Below, one piece after another: positions 9,156-17,669 of a DNA stretch of 64,000 bases (within the stretch, counting starts at the first letter, position 1; each line of letters starts with the position of its first letter). A program made the position numbers and the translations under genes. Source of the stretch: Paenarthrobacter nitroguajacolicus (lineage in GTDB: Bacteria > Actinomycetota > Actinomycetes > Actinomycetales > Micrococcaceae). The stretch is from assembly GCF_007786235.1 (NCBI RefSeq), contig NZ_VNFK01000014.1:62001-126000 (forward strand). Direction: 5' to 3'. A model generated the notes under the pieces. It saw only the letters and a list, made by a program, of their open reading frames with translations, did not search any database and was not told the origin of the DNA.

Positions 9156-9161
9156 ACCCTA
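9156..9161 (-). promoter_or_regulatory. -10 box for dapB
   Basis: TAGGGT on the minus strand, 7 bases before the dapB ATG. No good -35 hexamer. Confidence 0.35.
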
Positions 9162-9199
9162 CCGCCGGGCCGGGCCCCGGCAGGAACCGTGACTGACGC

Positions 9200-9655
9200 C
9201 TACTCCCCCGCCCCCACCCACTCCACGGTGCCGTCCGTGAAGAACTGTTCCTTCCAAATGGGGACCTGCTCTTTGATCCTGTCCACCAGCTCCGAACAAA
9301 CCGCGAACGCCTGGCCACGGTGGGCAGCGGCTACGGCACACACCAGCGCTGGATCACCGATCTCCAGCATGCCGATCCTGTGGGCAGCCCAGATGCGGAC
9401 AGGCTGGGCGGCTTCGCCCGAGTGCTCGGCGACCAGCTGCGCCACGACGTCCGACATGATCTGGTGGGCTGTTGGATGCGCGCTGTAGCTCAGCCGGTCC
9501 ACGGCCTTGCCACCGTCGTGGTTGCGGACCACGCCACTGAAGCTGACCACGGCTCCGGCTGTGTCCGATTCAACAGCCCTGATGGCCTGATCAACGGAAA
9601 TGGGCTCGGCGCTTAGGACAGCGCTCACAACTTCGAAGTCCGTTTCAGTGCCCAT
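9200..9655 (-). CDS. moaE: Molybdopterin synthase catalytic subunit MoaE
   Basis: Inserts the dithiolene sulfurs into precursor Z, with MoaD as sulfur carrier. The 151 residues include VVSFSGVVRNHDGG, the HRIG motif and the lysine region KEQVPIWKEQFF. I use ATG 9655 rather than an upstream start at 9688 because GGAAGGA lies just before it. The start overlaps the 3' end of the MogA/MoaB gene by 11 bases, so the two are translationally coupled. It is the last gene of the minus-strand Moco operon. Confidence 0.95.
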   Translation of the reverse strand: MGTETDFEVVSAVLSAEPISVDQAIRAVESDTAGAVVSFSGVVRNHDGGKAVDRLSYSAHPTAHQIMSDVVAQLVAEHSGEAAQPVRIWAAHRIGMLEIGDPALVCAVAAAHRGQAFAVCSELVDRIKEQVPIWKEQFFTDGTVEWVGAGE

Positions 9656-10142
9656 GGCTTCCTTCCAATTGTTCGCAGAGGTGCCCAATCACGGGATCCA
9701 GGACAGCCAGTCCGTCCATGACACCCTTGGGAGAACCGGGCAGGTTGATGATAAACGTCTTTCCCGCAGCTCCGGCGTGGCCACGGCTCAGCATGGCCAT
9801 GGGGGTCTTGGCGGTACCCGCACGCCGGATGCCCTCCATGATCCCCGGAATTTCGCGTTCGAGGAGCGGCAACGTCATCTCCGGCGTGCGGTCATCCGGG
9901 CTAAGGCCCGTTCCGCCGCTGGTAATGACCACGGCGGGTTCCTGCGTCAGGAGTGCCCGCAACGCAGCGCCTACGGGTTCGCCGTCCGGGACCACCATGG
10001 TGGGGAAGGTGTCGAAGCCGTGCTCCTTGAGCCAGTCAAGAATGATCGGACCCGTCTCGTCGGTGTAGATCCCTGCCGCCGCGCGCGTTGACGCAATGAC
10101 GACGCCGGCCTTCCGCTGCGCGTTCGGCTCGCATGCGCTCAT
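9645..10142 (-). CDS. MogA/MoaB-family molybdopterin adenylyltransferase
   Basis: Adenylates molybdopterin before molybdate insertion. The 165-residue protein has the nucleotide-binding signature TSGGTGLSPDDRTPE and a C-terminal NLPGSPKG. It overlaps moaC by 4 bases upstream and moaE by 11 bases downstream. The family cannot be split reliably into MogA or MoaB from sequence reading alone, so no symbol is given. Confidence 0.92.
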   Translation of the reverse strand: MSACEPNAQRKAGVVIASTRAAAGIYTDETGPIILDWLKEHGFDTFPTMVVPDGEPVGAALRALLTQEPAVVITSGGTGLSPDDRTPEMTLPLLEREIPGIMEGIRRAGTAKTPMAMLSRGHAGAAGKTFIINLPGSPKGVMDGLAVLDPVIGHLCEQLEGSHGH

Positions 10143-10684
10143 GCGCCCGCCTCCGTTGGGGTTGCCTCGCCGGACACTGCGTCACTGGACACTGCCCAGT
10201 CGCCGCTCTTTCCACCACTCTTGGCAAGAACGCGAATGTCGGTCAGCACTGCATGTTTGTCCACGGCTTTGATCATGTCGTATACGCTCAGGGCCGCTAC
10301 GGACGCGGCGGTCAGCGCTTCCATTTCGACGCCGGTCACGCCGCGGGTCTTCACGGTGGCCAGTACTCCTACGGAGTCGACGCCAAGCTCGAAGTCCACG
10401 GTGACTTTGGAGATCGGCAACGGATGGCAGAGCGGGATCAGCTCAGGGGTCTTCTTTGCCGCCATGATCCCGGCGACCCGCGCTACGGCCAGCGCATCAC
10501 CCTTGGGCAGCTCACCGGCCCCCAGCAAGGCCAGTACGTTGGGCGTGCTGCGGACGGTAGCTGTGGCGGTGGCTTCGCGGGTGGTGACCGCCTTTGCAGA
10601 GACATCCACCATCTGCGCGGTGCCGTCCTGCCTGAGGTGGGTCAGTCCACCGGAAGTATCGGGATTTTGGTTCACAGCATCCAT
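10139..10684 (-). CDS. moaC: Cyclic pyranopterin monophosphate synthase MoaC
   Basis: Acts after MoaA to make cyclic pyranopterin monophosphate. The 181 residues include the conserved LIPLCHPLPIS, GVTGVEMEALTAAS and DMIKAVDK stretches. It overlaps moeA upstream by 13 bases and the MogA/MoaB gene downstream by 4. The last 20 residues or so are a poorly conserved Ser/Thr/Ala tail. Confidence 0.96.
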   Translation of the reverse strand: MDAVNQNPDTSGGLTHLRQDGTAQMVDVSAKAVTTREATATATVRSTPNVLALLGAGELPKGDALAVARVAGIMAAKKTPELIPLCHPLPISKVTVDFELGVDSVGVLATVKTRGVTGVEMEALTAASVAALSVYDMIKAVDKHAVLTDIRVLAKSGGKSGDWAVSSDAVSGEATPTEAGA

Positions 10685-11892
10685 ACTTCCACTTCGGCTC
10701 CTTCGTCGAGTTCCGTGACGTCCCCGGGGATCTGCACCAAAGCGTTGGAGCGGGCCAACGCGTGGACCAGATGGGAGCCGGGGCCGCCTTCCATCCGGAC
10801 CGAGCCATCAGGCTCCACGGTTCCGCGTCGGACTTGGTGCTTTCCCTGGGGGGAGGTTACCGGCTCCGCCAAGCTTAAATTCCGGACGGGCCGCGGCGCC
10901 GGAGCCCCCAGGACCTCCGAAAGGGCGGGCCGGAGGAACATCTCGAAGGAAACCAGGCAGCTCACGGGATTCCCGGGAAAGCCAAGGAACGGCACGTCAT
11001 TGAAGGTGCCCAGGCCCTGCGGTCCACCCGGTTGCATGGCCACAGGCAGGAAATCCACGGGGTGGCCGGACATTGCTTGGCGGACCACTTCATAGGCCCC
11101 CTTGCTCACACCGCCGGTAGTCACGATGACGTCAACCGGGTTGTCCGCGGGGTCGGTATGGCTGCGAAGGACCGTCACCAGGCTGGTGGGGTCGTCGTCG
11201 GAAATACCCGCACGGACCACAGCCAGGCCGGCTTGGCGCATGGATGCTTCCAGGAGAGTCCCGTTGGAATCGAAGATCTTCCCGGCAGTAAGTTCCTCCC
11301 CCGGCTCCACCACCTCGTCGCCGGTGGTTACCAGGAGAACCCGGAGAGGCTGACGCACTTCGACTGTTGTCATGCCCAGCGCCGCCAGCAGGCCAAGCTG
11401 CGCAGGTCCCAGCAGGGTGCCTGACGGCAGGGCCAGCGCCCCCTCTTCGATGTCGCTGCCGCGGTTCCGCACATACGTGCCAGGAGCGACGGCAGGAAGA
11501 TCAACAACCGCGTCCCGGGCTGTGGCGTCCGGGAAGGTGTCAGGGGTGGCCTTCTCGATAGGTACGACGGCGTCGGCGCCCTCCGGAATCATGGCCCCGG
11601 TCATGATCGGGGCGGCAAAGCCTGGCCTCAGTGCTGCCGGCGCGGCACCCGCCGGAACCGGCGCCGCTACCCAGAGCTCCGCACCGGCGTCGGGAATGTC
11701 CTTGGAGCGGACGGCAAAGCCGTCCATTTGGGAATTGTCGAACGGCGGCAGCGGGATGGGTGCATGAACGTCCACGGCGAGCGCGCCTCCCAAGGCTTCC
11801 AGAAGCGGCAGGCGATGGCTTGCCCTGGCTGCGGTGGCGCCGGTCAGCAGTTCCACCACTGCCTGGCGATGGGCTGCTACAGATCTGGGCAC
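10672..11892 (-). CDS. moeA: Molybdopterin molybdenumtransferase MoeA
   Basis: Inserts molybdenum into adenylated molybdopterin. Motifs: PPFDNSQMDGFAV near the N-terminus, GAMIPEGADAVVPIE, TTGDEVV and TTGGVSKGAYEVV. Start choice: AGGAGG directly abuts the ATG at 11898 (spacing 0) but sits 6 bases before the in-frame GTG at 11892, so GTG gives a normal spacing and 406 residues. It heads the moeA-moaC-mog-moaE run. Confidence 0.95.
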   Translation of the reverse strand: MPRSVAAHRQAVVELLTGATAARASHRLPLLEALGGALAVDVHAPIPLPPFDNSQMDGFAVRSKDIPDAGAELWVAAPVPAGAAPAALRPGFAAPIMTGAMIPEGADAVVPIEKATPDTFPDATARDAVVDLPAVAPGTYVRNRGSDIEEGALALPSGTLLGPAQLGLLAALGMTTVEVRQPLRVLLVTTGDEVVEPGEELTAGKIFDSNGTLLEASMRQAGLAVVRAGISDDDPTSLVTVLRSHTDPADNPVDVIVTTGGVSKGAYEVVRQAMSGHPVDFLPVAMQPGGPQGLGTFNDVPFLGFPGNPVSCLVSFEMFLRPALSEVLGAPAPRPVRNLSLAEPVTSPQGKHQVRRGTVEPDGSVRMEGGPGSHLVHALARSNALVQIPGDVTELDEGAEVEVWML

Positions 11893-11956
11893 GGACATCC
11901 TCCTGTAGGGACACGTTGGCTTCCGGGAAAAACCCGAACGTACTCAGAGTAGGTCC

Positions 11957-13561
11957 TCAGCCCACCTTCACGCTGATGGTGTGGTACCCCGTGGCGCCAT
12001 CCGGGGCTACGGGAGCCTTGTCTTCGGTCTGGGGTTCGCCGGTGGCATCAGTGGCCCGTACTTGGACTTCGTAGTCGCCTTGGGTGAGGTCGATTCCGAG
12101 CTGCCATTGGTACCAGGTATCGGCGGAAATCGCGCTGCCAAGCGTTGCCTTCCGCCAGGGACCGCGGTTGACGCGAAGCTCCACCCGCTCGATGCCACGA
12201 TGCTGCGCCCACGCCACTCCACCAAACTGAACCGTTCCGGGCTGGACTGTCCGTCCGCTGCGGGGAACATCGATGCGCGACTGCGTCTTGATGGGTCCGT
12301 GGTCGCTCCAGCCACGGGGTGTCCAATAGGCGGTGTCGTCGGCGAAGCGGGTGACCTTGAGCTCTGTGAGCCATTTGGTGGCGGAGACGAATCCGTAGAG
12401 GCCGGGCACGATCATCCGTACCGGGAAGCCGTGTTCCAACGGCAGCGGCTCGCCATTCATGCCCACTGCCAGCAGCGCGTCCCTACTGTCAGTCAGTGCC
12501 TCCAAAGGGGTACTGGCCGTCCAGCCGTCATTGCTGGTGGAGAGCACCATGTCTGCCCCCGCTTTGGGCCCGGCCATCGCGAGGAGTTCCCTGACGGGCC
12601 AGCCGAGCCACAGGGCATTGCCTATGAGGTCGCCGCCCACGTTGTTGGACACGCAGGCGATGGTGATGTGCCGCTCCGTCATGGGCTTGGCCAAGAGCGT
12701 GGCAAAGTCCAGCTCGATCTCCCGGTCCACCATTCCGGTTACCTTCAGTTTCCAGGCGGGCGGGTCAATCGCCGGGACCGTCAGGGCGGTATCGATCCGG
12801 TAGAAGTCGTCATTGGGGGTCACCAAGGGACTGATGCCCTCCACGGACAAGCTTGCCCCGGCGGGGATTGCCTGGGGCGGCGTTGCAGGCTCCGGAAGCG
12901 TCATGGAGCCCCGGAACCCCGAGGCCACCGCCGTGGCGCGCGTGAGCACGGCAGTCACTGTCCCGGCGACCGCAGCTGCCAAGGAGGTTCCCGCCACGGC
13001 GTTCAGGAAGCTGCGCCGCGCCAATGGTGCGGGTTCGCTCCCCCGCTCGGCCGACATTTCATCAGACGGCGCCCACGTGGCGAGCCTTCGGATCAGCATT
13101 CGCAGCAGCAGCATGGTGGCAACCGCTCCGACGATGGGTGCCAGCGCGGCCTGCGGCCCGGCTTGCGCACGGGTCATGACGGCGGTCAGTCCCGCCGCGC
13201 CGGCCAGTCCCGCCAGTGCCAGCCCCAGACCCGTCCGGCGACGTTCCAGGGCCCCTGCCAGCGCCGCAAGTATCCCGGCGACGATTCCGATGGAGGCAAG
13301 CAGAACGATCTTGTCGGCCGTACCGAACAGTTGCACTGCCAGGTCCTTGACCCCCGGCGGCACGGCGTCGATCACGGCACCACCAAGCGCCGTGACGGGT
13401 GAAACCAACGGGCTGAGAAGACCTGCAGCCAGCTCTCCCGCAGCGATTCCTGCCGCCCCTGCCGCCAAGCCCGAGCCAGCAGCCCAAAGAACAGGCCTGT
13501 GCATGGTGGGCCTTCTTGTGGTGGGCCTGGCTGTGGTGGTGCTGCCTGTGGGCGTACTCAT
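11957..13561 (-). CDS. Membrane-bound molybdopterin-dependent oxidoreductase (sulfite oxidase family)
   Basis: A 534-residue protein. Four hydrophobic segments (about 23-50, 83-106, 110-130 and 138-160) precede a twin-arginine-like stretch ARRSFLNAVAGTSL and a fifth segment near 182-205. The sulfite-oxidase-fold molybdopterin domain follows, with the putative Mo-ligand cysteine in HITIACVSNNVGGDLIGN, then a C-terminal Mo-co dimerisation domain. The catalytic part should be extracytoplasmic. Its ATG overlaps the histidine-kinase stop (ATGA), tying it to the two-component system. The substrate is unknown: sulfite, S-oxides and protein methionine sulfoxide are family possibilities. Confidence 0.88.
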   Translation of the reverse strand: MSTPTGSTTTARPTTRRPTMHRPVLWAAGSGLAAGAAGIAAGELAAGLLSPLVSPVTALGGAVIDAVPPGVKDLAVQLFGTADKIVLLASIGIVAGILAALAGALERRRTGLGLALAGLAGAAGLTAVMTRAQAGPQAALAPIVGAVATMLLLRMLIRRLATWAPSDEMSAERGSEPAPLARRSFLNAVAGTSLAAAVAGTVTAVLTRATAVASGFRGSMTLPEPATPPQAIPAGASLSVEGISPLVTPNDDFYRIDTALTVPAIDPPAWKLKVTGMVDREIELDFATLLAKPMTERHITIACVSNNVGGDLIGNALWLGWPVRELLAMAGPKAGADMVLSTSNDGWTASTPLEALTDSRDALLAVGMNGEPLPLEHGFPVRMIVPGLYGFVSATKWLTELKVTRFADDTAYWTPRGWSDHGPIKTQSRIDVPRSGRTVQPGTVQFGGVAWAQHRGIERVELRVNRGPWRKATLGSAISADTWYQWQLGIDLTQGDYEVQVRATDATGEPQTEDKAPVAPDGATGYHTISVKVG

Positions 13562-14805
13562 GATGTGCCTCCAAGGCGGTTAGTGGCTGAAGCAGTCGGA
13601 GGGCTTTCTCCCACCAGTGCATCCGGCGGGGCCAGTGCGTCCGGCGGGAGTGATCCAGCCGGAAGTGACAGTGCAAAGCGGCAACCGCCGTCGACGTTGT
13701 TGACCGTGACCGAACCGCCGTGGGCCTTCACAATGCCCGCCACCATGCTGAGTCCGATGCCGGCGCCGCTGTAACTCCCCTGCAGCGCTTCCCGTGTGCC
13801 CCGTGAAGGGTCTTTCTGCCAGCCGGTTTCAAACAAGTGCGGGAGGTCCTCCTCCGGAATGCCGCCACAGTGGTCGCGTACGGCGATCACTGCGTTGCTG
13901 CCCTCCCGTCCGACGCTGATCCTGACATCGGAGTCCGGCCGGCTGTAGAGAATGGCGTTGAGCAGGACGTTCCGCACAGCCCGGGCAAGGCTTGGCCCGT
14001 CGGCAACGGCCATGCACTCACGGTCCCCACCGCCGTCGAGCCTGATGCCGCGCTTCGCGGCCAAGGGGGCCAGATCGGAGAGCGCATCGCTGACGAGGTC
14101 GTAGAGGTCCAGCGGTTCGGCACGCAGGCGGAGACTGCCGGCCTGGATCTTGGACAGTTCCAGGAGGTCGTTGACCATGGCGGTCATCTGTTCCGTCTGC
14201 CCGATGATTTTCCGGTAGTAGCCGCGCACGTCGGATGCCATGCCGTCCTCAAGGGCTTCGGTCATGGCGCGCATACTGGCCAGGGGTGTGCGGAGGTCAT
14301 GGGAAATCCACGAAACGAGTTCACGTCGCGCAGTTTCAATGGCCGCTTCGCGTTCCCGGGATTCGGCCAGGCTGCGGCTGCTTGCCTCAAGTTCCTGGGC
14401 GAGTTCGGCAAGTTCGGAGGTCATGGCGGGGGCGGCCCCCTTGACCTCCGCGATGGTGTGGTCCAACGTTTCGCCCCGGCCAAGACGCCGGGCAGCATCC
14501 ACCAGCCGGGCAGCGTTCCGGGACACTCCCGCGCCCAGCATGAGGGACAGCGCAACCGCAACGGCTGATGCCATGGCAAGGATGTACCACATGACTTCGA
14601 GGTCCCGGGCGGAGATGAACATCGCGTTGAAGGCACTGACCATCCCCGCCACCAGAACGGCAACCGTGGCCACCACCACCAAGCAGATTTGCGCGAGCAC
14701 GGAGGCCCGGCGAAGAACCCGCAGAAGCAGCAGCGTTGCAGCGCCAATGAGCATCGCCCAGAAAAGGACCCACGCCAGGATGGTCCACAGCTCACTGCCC
14801 TCCAT
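13558..14805 (-). CDS. Sensor histidine kinase
   Basis: A 415-residue kinase: three membrane segments (about 8-30, 36-58 and 72-94) with almost no extracellular loop, a HAMP-like linker, HisKA with phospho-acceptor H169 in SWISHDLRTP, and HATPase_c with the N-box VRNVLLNAILYSRP, a DHCGG motif and GIGLSMV. The near absence of a sensor loop suggests sensing in the membrane or by a partner. ATG 14805, preceded by AAGG, overlaps the response-regulator end by 14 bases. The stop overlaps the molybdoenzyme start. Confidence 0.94.
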   Translation of the reverse strand: MEGSELWTILAWVLFWAMLIGAATLLLLRVLRRASVLAQICLVVVATVAVLVAGMVSAFNAMFISARDLEVMWYILAMASAVAVALSLMLGAGVSRNAARLVDAARRLGRGETLDHTIAEVKGAAPAMTSELAELAQELEASSRSLAESREREAAIETARRELVSWISHDLRTPLASMRAMTEALEDGMASDVRGYYRKIIGQTEQMTAMVNDLLELSKIQAGSLRLRAEPLDLYDLVSDALSDLAPLAAKRGIRLDGGGDRECMAVADGPSLARAVRNVLLNAILYSRPDSDVRISVGREGSNAVIAVRDHCGGIPEEDLPHLFETGWQKDPSRGTREALQGSYSGAGIGLSMVAGIVKAHGGSVTVNNVDGGCRFALSLPAGSLPPDALAPPDALVGESPPTASATNRLGGTS

Positions 14806-15538
14806 GGTCGGCCTTCTTCCCCTCGGAGCTGTCATCGAACCGGTAGCCAACGCCCCAGACGGTCTTGAGCAGTTCGGGCTTGGTGGGATTGGCCTCGATC
14901 TTCTCCCGGAGGCGCCTGACATGGACGGTGACCGTGGAGAGGTCACCGAAGTCCCAGCCCCAGACCGCCTTGATGAGATCCTCCCTGCTGAAAACCTGGT
15001 TGGGTCTCCGCATCAGGAAAGCCAGGAGGTCGAACTCGCGGACAGTCAGGGAAAGTGGCACGCCGCGGTGGCCCACCGTCCGGGACGCGGGATCAAGTTC
15101 GAGTCCGGCCGCTTCCACCGGAGGTTCCGGCGTGAATTCCTTGATGCTCCGGCGCAGCACGGACTTGACCCGGAGGACCAGTTCCCGGGGCGAGAACGGT
15201 TTGGTGACGTAATCGTCCGCGCCTACTTCCAAGCCCAGGATCCTGTCATCCTCGGTTCCCAGGGCGGTGACCATAATGACCGGCACGCTCATGGTTTGGC
15301 GGAGTCGCCGGCACACCTCCACGCCGTCCAAGCCCGGCAGCATACGATCAAGGATTACAAGGTCCGGGCGACGCGCCGCGGCAACTTTCAGGGCACTGAA
15401 GCCATCGCCGGCCATGTCCACCTGGAAACCCGCCTTCAAAAGATAGTCGCGAACAACATCGGCGATGGTCTGCTCGTCCTCGACCAGGAGGATGCGACGG
15501 TTCCCTGGCTCCGCTGATGATGCCGTATGTGTGGTCAC
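14792..15538 (-). CDS. OmpR/PhoB-family response regulator
   Basis: A 248-residue regulator: receiver domain with acidic pair E20-D21, phospho-acceptor D64 in LVILDRMLPG and K113 in DYVTKPF, then a winged-helix DNA-binding domain ending in VWGVGYRF. The frame stays open far upstream to 16372, but that would run antisense through moaA. The GTG at 15538 starts the receiver domain correctly and lies 6 bases after TATGCT, so it is likely leaderless. It is the first gene of the RR-HK-molybdoenzyme unit. Confidence 0.94.
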   Translation of the reverse strand: MTTHTASSAEPGNRRILLVEDEQTIADVVRDYLLKAGFQVDMAGDGFSALKVAAARRPDLVILDRMLPGLDGVEVCRRLRQTMSVPVIMVTALGTEDDRILGLEVGADDYVTKPFSPRELVLRVKSVLRRSIKEFTPEPPVEAAGLELDPASRTVGHRGVPLSLTVREFDLLAFLMRRPNQVFSREDLIKAVWGWDFGDLSTVTVHVRRLREKIEANPTKPELLKTVWGVGYRFDDSSEGKKADHGGQ

Positions 15539-15544
15539 GCTTTC

Positions 15545-15550
15545 AGCATA
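15545..15550 (-). promoter_or_regulatory. -10 box of the response-regulator unit
   Basis: TATGCT on the minus strand, 6 bases before the GTG at 15538. Confidence 0.45.
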
Positions 15551-15676
15551 GGTTTGCTGGTGGTCCTCGGCACCCGATACGGGCACCCCGGGCACAAGCG
15601 TATGGAATTTGTAAGAAGTGGGGCGCGGGGAAACTGTGTGACTGTAACCGGTGTCACCAATCCAGCCGGGGTGGCG

Positions 15677-15682
15677 TAGCCT
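15677..15682 (+). promoter_or_regulatory. -10 box of moaA
   Basis: TAGCCT ends 6 bases before the moaA ATG, with no Shine-Dalgarno in range. The 150-base divergent region also holds GGTGTCACC (15648-15656), a possible half-palindromic regulator site. Confidence 0.45.
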
Positions 15683-15688
15683 GAATTT

Positions 15689-16816
15689 ATGAGTGTTCAG
15701 TTGGGCATGCCGGTGCCCCCTTCGGGAGGTACCCAAAGTAGCGCGGCAGTACCGCCGCCGCGGCCTGCCGGCACGCCCGCCGGGTTGTGGGACCGCTATG
15801 GCCGACGAGCCACGGACATGCGGTTGTCCCTCACGGACAAGTGCAATCTGCGGTGCACGTACTGCATGCCTGCCGAAGGCCTGGAGTGGCTTTCCAAGCA
15901 GGCGGTCATGACCGGCGATGAGATCGTCCGGTTGGTGCGCATCGGTGTCAACGCCCTGGGCGTGCGGGAACTGCGGCTCACCGGCGGGGAGCCCCTGGTA
16001 CGCGCCGATCTGGTGGACATCATCGCCGGCATCCGCGCCGACCACCCGGATCTCCCGATCTCCATGACCACCAATGGTGTAGGCCTGGACAAAAAAGCTG
16101 CCGCCTTGAAGGCCGCCGGCCTGACCCGGATCAACGTTTCCCTGGATTCCCTGCACGAGGAGACATTCACCAAGCTCACCCGGCGCCCTTTCCTGGACAG
16201 GGTCCTCGCCGGCGTGGATGCTGCCTGGGCTGCCGGCCTGGGTCCAGTCAAGCTCAACGCCGTGCTCATGCGCGGCATCAACGACGCCGAGTCCCCGGAC
16301 CTCCTTGCTTGGGCTCTGGACCGCGGCTACGAACTCCGCTTCATCGAGCAGATGCCGCTCGACGCCGACCACGGCTGGACCCGCCGCAACATGATCACGG
16401 CCGCGGAGATCCGCGAATTATTGTCCCGCGACTTCGTTCTGGGCCCGGACCCCCGGGAGCGCGACGGCGCCCCCGCCGAACGCTTTGAAGTGCGACGCCG
16501 GGACACGGCAACAGGCGTCGCCTCCGGTCCGGTCCTCGGTACAGTTGGCATCATTGCGTCGGTCACTGAGCCGTTTTGCTCCGACTGCCGCCGAACCCGC
16601 ATCACCGCCGAGGGCAAGATCATGAGCTGCCTGTTCTCGCGCGAGGAATTCGACCTCCTCGGACTCCTCCGCGAAGGAGCCACGGACGCCGAACTTGCGG
16701 AGCGCTGGCAGGACGCCATGTGGGTCAAACCCAAAGCCCACGGCATGGACCACACGGGTCTCGGCGCGGCGGACTTCGTCCAGCCGGACCGCAGCATGAG
16801 CGCAATCGGAGGCTGA
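15689..16816 (+). CDS. moaA: GTP 3',8-cyclase MoaA (radical SAM)
   Basis: First step of Moco synthesis, converting GTP to 3',8-cyclo-GTP. The 375 residues carry the radical-SAM cluster CNLRCTYC (C52, C56, C59), the TGGEPL motif, the C-terminal second-cluster cysteines around FCSDCRRTRI with a further Cys in MSCLFS, and the terminal IGG. It diverges from the two-component unit and is followed 4 bases later by moaD. Confidence 0.97.
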   Translation: MSVQLGMPVPPSGGTQSSAAVPPPRPAGTPAGLWDRYGRRATDMRLSLTDKCNLRCTYCMPAEGLEWLSKQAVMTGDEIVRLVRIGVNALGVRELRLTGGEPLVRADLVDIIAGIRADHPDLPISMTTNGVGLDKKAAALKAAGLTRINVSLDSLHEETFTKLTRRPFLDRVLAGVDAAWAAGLGPVKLNAVLMRGINDAESPDLLAWALDRGYELRFIEQMPLDADHGWTRRNMITAAEIRELLSRDFVLGPDPRERDGAPAERFEVRRRDTATGVASGPVLGTVGIIASVTEPFCSDCRRTRITAEGKIMSCLFSREEFDLLGLLREGATDAELAERWQDAMWVKPKAHGMDHTGLGAADFVQPDRSMSAIGG

Positions 16817-16820
16817 AAGT

Positions 16821-17087
16821 TTGCTCGTCCGTTACTTCGCTGCCGCACGCGCGGCCGCAGGCGTCGAGGAAGAGTTCCACGCACTTCCGGCAGGCACCAG
16901 CCTGGAGGGCCTGCTGGAGGCCGCCCTCGCCGTCGAACGTCCTTCACCTCCCGAAGGCACGCCGCCGCTTGCCCGGATCGTTGCGCGGAGCAGTTTCCTG
17001 CGCAACGAGGTAGCCGTTCGGGATCGTGCGGCGCCACTTGGAGCGGACGACGTGATCGACGTCCTGCCGCCTTTCGCCGGAGGCTAG
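16821..17087 (+). CDS. moaD: MoaD/ThiS-family sulfur carrier (molybdopterin synthase small subunit)
   Basis: An 88-residue ubiquitin-fold protein opening VRYFAAARAAAG and ending in the diglycine FAGG that becomes the thiocarboxylate. The start is TTG at 16821, supported by GGAGG at 16808-16812 (8-base spacing), and it lies 4 bases after moaA. Its partner moaE is on the opposite strand in the same island. No MoeB/MoaZ-type activating enzyme is in the window. Confidence 0.93.
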   Translation: MLVRYFAAARAAAGVEEEFHALPAGTSLEGLLEAALAVERPSPPEGTPPLARIVARSSFLRNEVAVRDRAAPLGADDVIDVLPPFAGG

Positions 17088-17100
17088 GACCGCACCCAGG

Positions 17101-17562
17101 TCACACCCTCCGGAAGACGCTCTTCAGCAGGGGGCTGAACCCGGCAGTCCCTTCGAGCCGCACATCGGCCGTGTGCACCAGGACGCCGTCCTCCACACGG
17201 AACGTATGCCTGGCAACCCCGTCAGTCGTTCGCCGATCCAGAGTCAACGTGCCGGCAGTCCACGTCCCGCGGACTGGGCTGGCCGGTGGCCTGCCCATGC
17301 TGTCCACGTAGTACCAGAGCGTCTCTCCATGGTCACGGTCCACGGTGAACATGCCGTGGCCCTCAAAATGTGCGCCGTCGGCTTCACGGTGCCGGTAGCT
17401 CTGAACCACCGCGTATCCGCCGGCGGCCTTGGTGAACACCACCTCTGCCTCAGCCGTCCGAGCAGATCCCCACGGCGATGCGGCGATCTCCGTGATGCCC
17501 CGCCAGTGACCGATGAAGTCCCGCAGTATCTCCGCAGCCTGGCCGCTTGAGGGCAGTTCCAT
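17101..17562 (-). CDS. DUF1579-like protein
   Basis: A 153-residue soluble beta-rich protein resembling the DUF1579 group (FIGHWRGITE near the start, YSYRH and WYYVDSMGRP in the middle). The function is unknown. I prefer ATG 17562 over the adjacent GTG because GGAG lies 5 bases upstream. It converges with moaD (13-base gap) and is separated from the M16 peptidase upstream by a strong hairpin. Confidence 0.7.
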   Translation of the reverse strand: MELPSSGQAAEILRDFIGHWRGITEIAASPWGSARTAEAEVVFTKAAGGYAVVQSYRHREADGAHFEGHGMFTVDRDHGETLWYYVDSMGRPPASPVRGTWTAGTLTLDRRTTDGVARHTFRVEDGVLVHTADVRLEGTAGFSPLLKSVFRRV

Positions 17563-17578
17563 CACGTCTCCAATGTCG

Positions 17579-17619
17579 AACAGGGCAGCATCATCACCGT
17601 GTGATCATGCTGCCCTGTT
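17579..17619. terminator. Hairpin downstream of the M16 peptidase gene
   Basis: A 13-base perfect outer stem (17579-17591 with 17607-17619), one C/C mismatch and a further 5-base inner stem around a 3-base loop. It terminates the pnp-peptidase transcript on the minus strand; no T-run follows. Confidence 0.65.
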
Positions 17620-17669
17620 GAGAGTGCGTGCGTCCAGAGCCTAGGGACGTAACGGGTGGTTGGAAGTTC

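Noticed and set aside
14792..16372. Response regulator extended to 526 residues
   Set aside because: The extra N-terminal 278 residues run antisense through moaA; the receiver domain begins at GTG 15538 beside a -10 box.
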